Assembly (NCBI GenBank): GCA_019188255.1
Contig: JAETXT010000012.1
Coordinates: forward strand, 1,364,001 to 1,428,000
Direction: 5' to 3'
Length of the DNA: 64,000 bases
From: Verticillium longisporum
Lineage: Eukaryota > Ascomycota > Sordariomycetes > Glomerellales > Plectosphaerellaceae
The notes beneath the pieces are model-generated. The model was not told the DNA's origin. It searched no databases and was given only the letters and a program-made list of their open reading frames with translations. Below are positions 55,901 to 64,000 of the stretch, piece after piece; the stretch's first letter is position 1; every line of letters starts with the position of its first letter. Made by a program: the position numbers and the translations under genes.

Positions 55901-56855
55901 GGCCGAAACTGCGTCCACGATGGAGAATCCCGTCGAAGAGTACGCTGGAGACATTGGCAGTGGATTAGAGAAGTCTGGCAAAGCCCTTGCCAAAGCACCG
56001 GTTGACCTCTCGATGGCCATTGCGCAGGGTTTCCACAACGCCCCGCGCCTCTACGGTGACGATACCGTCCGAAGGCCAACACGCGTTACAGGCATGCGCT
56101 CAGGCTTAAAAGCAGCTGGCTCAGAATTCGTCTACGGAATCTGGGACGGCACCACCGGTGTCGTACTGCTTCCTGTACGAGGGGCGAAGAAGGACGGCGT
56201 CGCCGGCTTTGTCAAAGGAACTGGCATGGATGTCGGTGGCCTGGTTCTCGAGTATCTCTCTTCCATCGCCGGTCCCGGCGGGTACTCCCTCAAAGGCGTT
56301 GTCAAGCAAGCGGGTCGTGACAAACAGCCCGACAGGGTCAATCGCCGCGCTCGGAACATCCAGGGCGAGCGAGAGGCACCAAAGCTCGGGGCCGACAAGA
56401 AGGACCACGAGAACGAAGTCCTCCAAGCCTGGCGCATTATGCGTGAACTGTGGGAGGCGTTAGAACAGGTCGAGAAGCATCGCGGCGGTGTTCGTGGGTG
56501 GGCCGGCGCGAAGAAGAAGCGCGGCCTGAACGCGGCGTTCCAAAGCGTCGACACGGCGGAGCGGGCACTCGCTGCCGTGAGGCACGGCGACGACGTCAGC
56601 ACCGTCGTCGGCACGGAGCGCGAGCTTCGCAAGGACGAGGATAAACCAAAGCAGGGCGTCGATGCTGCTGCGTGGGCCAGTTCGGACAGACGAAGCGTCG
56701 ATACGCGAAAGAGCATCAGTAGTCGGCGATCTGTCGACGACAAGGACGGCCGGTCGGAGAAGCGAGTCGTAGGAAAGACGGCGAATGGTATTCCCGAGGA
56801 GGCTGACGACGTGCCGGCGATGCCGCAGGTTGAGCGCGCGGCAACGTCGGTTTAG
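52986..56855 (+). CDS. Sterol glucosyltransferase-like protein (GT28) with lipid-transfer-like C-terminus
   Basis: One uninterrupted frame of 1,289 residues. Residues 1-300 are disordered, with a Ser/acidic run near 180-200. The GT-B fold begins at about 300 with [18 protein letters not shown], the N-terminal signature of UDP-glucose:sterol glucosyltransferases. It closes with [23 protein letters not shown] and [10 protein letters not shown] (about 635-680), the nucleotide-sugar binding block. Residues 770-985 are low-complexity and charged. A glycine-rich region at about 985-1110 ([16 protein letters not shown], then repeated GxxKGxGxxxGG patterns) resembles the C-terminal helical module shared with VPS13/ATG2-type lipid-transfer proteins. 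The GRAM/PH domains of Atg26 are absent. It probably glucosylates sterols at a membrane; glycosyltransferase activity is inferred from motifs. Confidence 0.9.
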   Translation: [1289 protein letters not shown]

Positions 56856-57498
56856 AAGGGGTCTTTTCCTCGGCTCTCGGCATGTTGAACAAGGTTGGAA
56901 ACTTTACATTTTTTTGCGTAATAGTGGTTAGCTAGTTGGAGAGACAGCGCGCGCGTGCGTGCGTCTATTTCCAGGCCCCCTTTTTCTGGCCTTCAGACGC
57001 GACATGATACTATTATATACCCCCGGTCTTATAATGCAATGACCATTCCTTTAGCGAGAGCTGCGGCCTGGACAAGCAGAGTACAACTCGCGTGAAACGA
57101 GCGCTGCTGCGCCGTGTTCCATTGTATCAGTTCGGCATGAAGGCATCGATCTGAACCAGTAGGGAGGTAGAGCAGCTTGGGGAGCAGTTAATGGACCTCA
57201 CCTAGGAAGATTGACGAGCAACAAACAAATCGTCCGCCATGCGCTCAACCCAGCCCTTATTTGTGTCTCTTTCCTCAAAACGTGTCGGCAGCGTCTCGAG
57301 AAATGCATTCTATATTCAAATAAAGGGTATCGATTTGCTGTACTCCATAATCCCAAGAAAACCACAACATGGACTTTCAGAATCCCAAACTCCACTGGAC
57401 CCCGAGTCGTCATCTTTCATTTACGTCTTCGTCTTCTAGCCGATCAGATCGTCTTGTCATTATCCGCTTCGTGTTCTCTGTCGAGCAAAATACTGGCA
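56856..57498. other. Convergent intergenic region
   Basis: 3' flanks of the glycosyltransferase (plus) and the PH-LRR gene (minus). It includes a GCGCGCGTGCGTGCGT run near 56950. No gene was seen. Confidence 0.6.
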
Positions 57499-60400
57499 TC
57501 ACTGCTCCGCTCTCTTCTCGCTGATCCCAAAAGTCTCGAGCGCCTCCGCAGATCCCGTCACCTCCTGAATGGGTTCCTCGGCTGTGGCCCACTCTGGCGG
57601 GGTCGGCAGCCCTGACGATCCTCCTCCGGGGGTGTCCGATGCTGGACTCTCAAGGACCTCGTCCCTCGTGACGTGATGTGGCGCTGTGCCTATGGTGTAC
57701 TCTTCTCCGGGTATGGCATCCAGAGGTGGCGTTGGCGGCCCGACGCCCGCCGTAGAAGATTTCCTCTCTCGCTTGATGGTCGCTAAGCCGCCGAATAATG
57801 CGACAAGATCCTCCACAAAAGTGTCAGAGTCGTGTCCAGACATTGTGCGTCCGTTCTGCTCAAGAGTGACTTGTGAACGGTTGCGATCGACAATGGACTC
57901 GATCTGTTTCATTTTCACAGTCCACTGGCCGCGGAGTTCCTGGACAAGAGCTTTGCTGGCATCCTCGGCAAGCGTGTCGGCTGCGCGGGCGGCAGCGGCT
58001 GCCTTGGAAGACCGGCGGCGGTGGTGCTCAGGTTGGTGCGAGGGCAGGATAACCTTTTGCATTGAGCTGTTGATGGTACGGTTGAGCTCGGCCTCAGAAA
58101 AGGGACGGAACTCTTGGATCGACTTGTTCTCCTCCAGACTGCGAGCCATGTGTGTCAGATTAGATAGGTTAAAACCGTTATCCTGAACATCGAGGGTTAT
58201 CAACGTGACGTTGCGGGCGATTGCGGATGCAAGGTCGCCAATGTTCACATTGAGTTTCTGGTTGCGGATGCGGAGATGGTGAATGGTTGTGTTCTGCGCC
58301 AAGCCAGCGAGGGAGCGAGAGAAGCCGAGGCCAAGCTGGCCTTCGTCAAGTTTGGCAGAAAAGCCGGACAAGTCAAGAAAGCAGACAGAAGTGTTGGTTG
58401 CAAAGAAGTCGGAAACGGCGGCGCAGGCCTCCTCGCTGACCTGCCCGGCTGTCGAGGTACCGACAAGGCTGAGGAGGTTGATCGTGTTGTTGACGGCTAG
58501 GGCACGGATGAGCTTGATGAAGTTGGTCTCCTCACGATACTCCACCATATCGACGAAGAGCATCCGAGGGCCAAAGTTGCAGCCGATAGCATTGGCAAGG
58601 TCGTCACCACCGTCTTCCAGGTGATTGCCACTGATGGCGCAAATTAGTTCGCGGCCTTGACCCATGCTCCTAAACAGCGTAGCCGCCATAGAGCCACTCA
58701 GCCCGCAGTTATTGAGGTCAAGCCTCCGCAACCAATTTGATTCTGGCATCTCTAGATATGCAGCAAGGATCATCGTGGTCTCGTCGCTCAGCTATCGGTT
58801 CGTCAGAATAGAACTTCGCTAGTGCAGATAGAGAACAAACCTTGATGTCCGAAAGGTCCAGTTCCTCAAGCTGCCAGCGCATTATAGTTTCATCGTAGAA
58901 CAAAAAGTCCGTAAACTGACTCATGCAATTGCCTGCGATGCTCAGCTTGCGGAGGCGAACGAAGTGGCACAGGCTGTTCCGGATGAGGACGTGGTCGACG
59001 TTCCCAAAATTGTGTGATGTGTCAAGGACTTCCATCTTGTAGCTTTGTTCCGGGAGCGCGTCCCATATCTCTTCAAGACTGCGTTCGTCAAGGCTGCATC
59101 GAGAGATATCCAGGTGTCTGAAAGTGTCGGGCATGTTGAGGACTGTCACTATAATGTGTGTCAGATAAGACCTTTCGTTTGATTCCTTGATTCAAAGAAC
59201 ATACCCAGCTCGTCTACTTCGCCCTGGGTAAGGGGGTTGCCACTAAGGATGAGGGTATCGAGGGTGATATTCTGGGTTCTGAGTAGTAACAGAATTGGTC
59301 GCGCCACTTCTGGCAGCTCGTTTGAGCCGGACGAAGGCAGAGATCGGGCTCGAGGGTTCGCCAAGGCAATGCGTCGCGGGGCGAGAACATTTGTCAGATC
59401 GATGCTCCTGATGGAACCAGAGGTGAACGCAACAGCGTGAAGCTCCTGGAAGAGCATCGGTGAGCTTCGCAGGATCTCTCGATGAACACTATCGATTACG
59501 TAGCCTGGACGGGCGTCAGATTGACAGCGGAGCGAGATTTCTTAGGCACTTACCATTGCGAGAAACATCAGCGATGGAGTCATCGTAGTGGACCAGGTCG
59601 TATCGTCCACACATGGGACTGAAGTCTACGTCTCTGAACGACAGTGACCTGAAGTAATCGTTGTACCGGAGCGCTCTGAATACGGCTAGGAGCTGGAAGG
59701 CCGAGTACCCCTCCGGAGAGCTTGAAGGAAGCAGGCGGAACTCAGGGCTGTTTTCTCGCCTCTCACATTTCCAGTTTGCTGTCCAGTCCGGAACTTGGCA
59801 TCCGTAAGTCGCGCAGTAGGCCTCGAGCGTCCTCTTCAGGCCGCCGAAATCCTGACCAGCGGGTAGATGAAGCTGAGCTGTCAGACCCTTGATCTCAAAG
59901 ATGTCATTCTGTAAGTGTTGGGGCCAGGCCGGTTTGACTGCTCGATCGGCCTTCATGAAGGTCATGACAATCTCCCGGTACCAGCGACTGGCGAGCTCCA
60001 AGCGCTTTTCCGGTTCGCAAGGCATCCTTGACCTGTCAGTACTGTGGGTGCCGTGGTGCAGTGTCACGTTCACTTACCTAAACCCCAACACGAAGCGTTC
60101 CTCGTGGGGAACCATGGTTGCCTTGAGACGCACGAGTGATGTGATGCCAAACACCACCGTGTTGGTCTCCAGGTCTTGCGGGGCTTTGTATGCTGAAGTT
60201 TTTGAAACGCGAACCAGGTAGCACTTGTTCAGACCTAGCAAGAGATAGTACGAGGAGGCATCACGCAGCTTCTTCGCAGCGTCAGAGTCACCAGCCTTGG
60301 CTCGAGGTTGGAAGGTCCTCTGGACCACAGGAAATATATCCAGAGGATAGCCCTGGCACATGGGCTCTTCGGCCGCTACGAGGTTGTATATCCTTGCCTC

Positions 60401-61210
60401 GACATTAGCCGCCACGATGCCGCCGGGCACCGAGGACCTGCCCACGAATTCCCTGATGGCCTGGCGTATTTCAGCCATCCATTCGTTCCTTTCTTGGGGC
60501 ATTCCGAAAAACAGTTTGTTGTTCGCCCAGGAGACCGCGGGTGGGGCTTCAGACCACCAAACATCGAGGCCGAAATGAGGACTTGAGCCTTCCTCGTTGA
60601 AAATGTTGATGATGCGACGCAAGGGAATCTGAAGGCTTGGCTCGGCGGACGCTGTGTCTTGTCCGAGAGAAGAGGTCGTCGACGCCCTGCTCAACCTGTT
60701 CGTCTGCCCTCCAATGTCAACGAATGTTGCTCTTGCAGCGTCTATACTGTTGAACTTGAGCAGGCACGTCTCAGTCAACACGACATACTCGGCGCGCGAC
60801 TTCCAGAGCTTGGCATCGGTTTTGAGAGGACCATGCCTGATAACCTTCATGGTCGCCAGCTTGCCAGAAGTTTCTGATGTATGGGAGCTCGCAGTTGAGT
60901 CTTTGGAGGGTCGGCGACTGATGCGATGGAAGATGGAGGAGCTGCGAGTGGGGGTTTTCGTGAGAACTCGACGCGGGGGTGTCTGTGACCCCGATGGAGC
61001 CTCCTCGGCCGTCAATTCGAGGGACGACAGGCTGCTGAAGCTCTTGAAGGTCTTGGACAGGAAGCTGCCGCGCTTCTTCGCCGCGAAAGCAGGCGGGGCG
61101 GAGCCCGAGTAATCGGAGTTGCTACGGACATGGCCATGGTGGCTATGGTGGTCGTGGCTGCCAGTGTGCAGAGCGGGGAGGTTTGGTCGGCTGGCGACAA
61201 CGGACTCCAT
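57499..61210 (-). CDS. PH domain plus leucine-rich-repeat protein (CARMIL-like layout)
   Basis: Five exons: 61210-60078, 60032-59554, 59504-59205, 59148-58841 and 58791-57499. Introns of 45-56 bp all restore the frame, giving 1,170 residues. The N-terminal 115 residues are Ser-rich and basic. A PH-like domain (about 115-260) starts near GPLKTDAKLWKSRAEYVVLTETCLLKF and contains RNEWMAEIRQAI. A second folded region follows. From about residue 500 a series of ribonuclease-inhibitor-type leucine-rich repeats appears (for example LDTLILSGNPL, LRKLSIAGNCM, LEELDLSDIK, LRRLDLNNCGLSG). The C-terminal 170 residues are disordered with a predicted helix. PH plus RI-type LRR is the order in CARMIL proteins, which bind membranes and capping protein to regulate actin. 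The capping-protein motif was not identified, so this parallel is architectural only. Confidence 0.88.
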
Positions 61211-63827
61211 GTTGACGATCCAAGATGGGCTGGAGACGGCGTGAAGATTGGAGTTGAATTGATACTGCTGCCTCAGCAGATGCTGATCTCGGCCTGGTCA
61301 GGCCCAGATGGCCGATGAGCTCGAGGGAAAAGGCTCAGGCCATGAATCATCGCTCCATGACAAGAGAGCAACAGACGAGGGGTGTGGGCCGTCGGCGCTT
61401 AATAGAAGTTGATTGAGGTAGCACGCATAGAGAGGGGGGGCTGATGTTGATGCACGATGTAAGGTTCACGGTAGGCGAGTATTGGAGGATTGAGCACAAA
61501 GATGAAGGAAAGGTCACATCCAAGACGTCCATGGCGTGGGAGCTTGGAAGTCTATCTAGGGTCTAGCAGAAATGTCTCGAGGAAGCTTGGAAAGTCCGCC
61601 AGTGACACCAAGACCAGACAGGATCAGGACTAGGACCAGGACCGGGAAGGACGAGGAGGAGACGGAGACGACAAGCAAGACGCTAACAGCCAGTACTAGG
61701 ACCAGGGGTGGCGGACGGGCATTCCGGGATCGAAAGATGGTACGGGCTTGAAGGGCTTGGATGGGAATTGGGGGAGAAAGCTGGCAGCCTGGTCTGATGC
61801 AGAGATGATGCTATGGATTGGCATCCTGTTTTCGACCCCGTCTGCATGCAGCCAATGGAACACGGAGCGGGGGGTTTCCCTGGCTGAGACCAGCGCGCCG
61901 TAATGCAGTCGCCAATGAGACAAGACCGAGCCGTTCCTTGGCCCCAGCGAGGGGTCGTCCTTGGGCTTCCTTTTAGGCTTTCGGGTGGTGTTTGGCCTGT
62001 CAGCCAGCTGTCTGCCAGTCTGGCTTGTGCTGAACTTGGGGAGCACAGGCCGATGATGCGATCGATCACATCCACCGATGATGTCGAAGGGAGATGGGAG
62101 GGGCAGCTGGCGGCGCTTGGTATGGTATGTCGACCGTTGCTGGGTTGTTGATTGTAGCCCCTTCCCACATCGCCTTGCCCGCTCGGAATGTTGGTGTCGT
62201 ATCTACAGGCACTTGCCCTCATCAGTTAGGAGGGGCCCTTGGCAGCGCCCGCCCTCTGGGCTGTGTTTCCAATCGATGCTATTCTCAAGCGGAGATTTTG
62301 TAAAGCTTTACTGATGACGAGTCCTCGGGATTTGTGTTGAAGGGCAAATCGGGAGACATGTCAGCTGCGATACGGATACGAAACGGCACGGACAGGCCAC
62401 GCCCTGGTTGCTTTTTGCTGGTCGCTCGTGTTTGACCCCGTCTTGTCACCCTGATGTGGTCCACGTGCGAACACCATCTCGGTGCCGTTGCCGGTGCCAG
62501 TACTGCCAGAAGGGAGATACCCCATCGTACAAAGGACCCTTGGATTGGGGTTGAGAACGAGTCGCCGGGACTAGAATAGATGTTCTCTCCGCTCACGTCT
62601 GTGGCGCATTCTGGGCCGCGTGAATTCCCGTCCACGAAAGCAGATGTTATTTTTGCCGGCCGGGCGACAAGATGAGACCAGCGAGCGACAGACACCCAGG
62701 AACAGGTAACGGATTAGCAATCGAGGGGGGTAGGAATGCAGCATGCAGCGGTTTGCGCTTGGTCGACGGGGAGATTTTCGGGGGCTTTTCAGGCGAAGCA
62801 AGTCGCCAGAGTGGTGGTGATCCAAGTGATCTTCCGCAGGGGTCGAGTGGGCGTACCCCCTCACGCCCAATGGCGCTGCCAAGGGTGCGACAAGCCACTG
62901 CCGCATGCGCTGGTGCTGATGGTGTTGATGTTGCCGACTGCCTGGTTGCCTGTCTGTCCGTCCTGATCTGATTGATGCCTTGGGACCGAGATTGGTCGAG
63001 CGAGTCCGCGAGATGTAGCGAAGGGTGGGTGAAAAAGGGGTGAGTGTGTGTGAGGCTTGGTTTTGCTCGCCCTTTTGGCTACGAAACTCAGTTCAACAGC
63101 AAATTGCCCGGCTGGCAAACCACTAGAAGCAGGGGTGGTCTGGTATGCTAGGCAGGTGCAACTCCATTGCATCTTTCACTGCCGGATCTGACTTGATCTT
63201 GATTTGGGAGAGGTTGAGCAGGAACCCCCGGATTGATCACGTGCCCTGGCATTTCATATTCCGGCCCATGTACGGCAGGTCGCAGGGCTTTCTTGGTCAA
63301 AACTCATTTGGATTCGAAATTTAGATTTTACCATCTAAGATACCACCTTAGGGACATCATACGGTCCTGCCCCAGGTGTTCTAATGATGTGGTATCACCC
63401 TGACCCGGGTCCTGTCACGGCCATAGTAAGGCTGTGGCCACTGTAGCCACCGCGGCCACAGCAGCCATGCGGCCGTGGAAGTCAGTTGATCAGCATAGCC
63501 ATAGCGACCATGGCGGCCATTGTCTTAGAGGGGGGCAGAAGGGAGAAAGAAGCGTACAAGCCCGATAGAGACCTCATTCGACTCCATTGGCAGAGCGCCT
63601 CCAAGACGCCAAACTTTTGTGAAGGGAGAGAAGGGGCACAAAGTACAAGATGTTTGCTTGCTTAGAGTCTCTCCATGAACCTGCCTACACACCCTCGTTT
63701 TGCTGCATTCTCCCTTCTCTGCTCGGATATCGACAAGCCCTGACGCTCGCAGTCGATCTCCATGCTCCTGGTCAACGCCCTCGCAGGAGATATATCAACC
63801 CCGACAAGACAGCAAGGTATGGCTTGC
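61211..63827. other. Intergenic region upstream of the PH-LRR gene
   Basis: Promoter and leader of the PH-LRR gene on the left; the 3' side of the transporter gene on the right. It includes a GGCC/GCCAC-rich imperfect repeat near 63,415-63,520. Open frames here show no recognisable domain. Confidence 0.55.
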
Positions 63828-64000
63828 CTACCGTACACGAACAGGCCAGCCTGCGATGCCCAGGGAAGATAGCAGCATCATGGATCCAAGGTACAGAATG
63901 AGCGGCTCAAACTTGTTCAGTCCATAACCGGCTTCGACAGGCCCACTCATCAACGGCGCGCTGATCGGGCCCGTCAGGATATTGCCGATGCCCTTTCCAA
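63828..64000 (-). CDS. 3' end of a probable MFS (monocarboxylate-type) transporter
   Basis: Partial: only the last 57 or so codons lie in the window, reading leftward to a TAG at 63828-63830. The sequence has the GxGIGNxLxGPIS motif typical of a late helix in monocarboxylate-permease-like MFS proteins. A final hydrophobic span (LILYLGSMMLLSSLGIAGW) and a short basic tail follow. The rest of the gene lies beyond the right edge. Substrate unknown. The call depends on a short segment, and a downstream exon cannot be excluded. Confidence 0.55.
   Translation of the reverse strand, partial: GKGIGNILTGPISAPLMSGPVEAGYGLNKFEPLILYLGSMMLLSSLGIAGWPVRVR

Noticed and set aside
63415..63520. GGCC/GCCAC-rich stretch considered as an RNA gene or CRISPR-like array
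   Set aside because: Units are irregular, unspaced and without consistent structure; it looks like simple imperfect repeat.

Overview
The window looks like nuclear DNA of a filamentous ascomycete (Pezizomycotina, probably Sordariomycetes). The evidence is short introns of about 40-80 bp with GTRNGT donors and CTNAC/CTGAC branch sites, fungus-type gene families, a DNA transposon mutated in the manner of repeat-induced point mutation (RIP), and a chromodomain Ty3/gypsy retrotransposon. The species cannot be named from the sequence alone.

The left third (about 1-25,970) is accessory and gene-poor. It holds one spliced gene for a 61-residue cysteine-rich secreted protein (2212-2452). It also holds a complete 7,101-bp Ty3/gypsy chromovirus (7332-14432, minus strand) with 214-bp LTRs that look identical and a 5-bp target duplication CCTAC. 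A 3,106-bp hAT-type element (20791-23896) has a perfect 8-bp duplication GCGAGCGC and has been rewritten to extreme AT-richness. The retrotransposon carries a multi-exon gene on the opposite strand, between the pol end and the 3' LTR (8473-9330). The rest of this third is non-coding and dotted with GGTACCT/CCTAGGTA palindromic motifs, and the retrotransposon inserted into the middle of one such cluster.

The right part (about 25,970-64,000) is ordinary host chromosome. In order it carries: a mitochondrial DUF1640/CCDC90-type protein (-), a pseudokinase (-), a PD-(D/E)XK-like protein (+, divergent from the pseudokinase, one frame break), a Puf3/Pumilio-type RNA-binding protein (-), a single-pass membrane protein with LPxY motifs (+), a SET/post-SET methyltransferase-like protein (-), a sulfatase (-), a Ybp1/glomulin-type protein (+), a large sterol glucosyltransferase-like protein (+), a PH plus leucine-rich-repeat protein (-), and the 3' end of a probable MFS transporter (-). 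All but a few are spliced, and exon junctions were assigned from reading frame and splice signals.

These host genes form no single pathway. RNA regulation (PUF), protein methylation (SET), sterol and lipid handling, and sulfate release are independent housekeeping or conditional functions. The points most worth following are the antisense spliced gene inside the retrotransposon, the in-frame UAG between gag and pol, the cluster of homopolymer frame breaks in pol, the palindromic insertion target, the contrast between the RIP-saturated hAT element and the unmutated retrotransposon, the small secreted cysteine-rich protein, and the divergent pseudokinase/nuclease-like pair.
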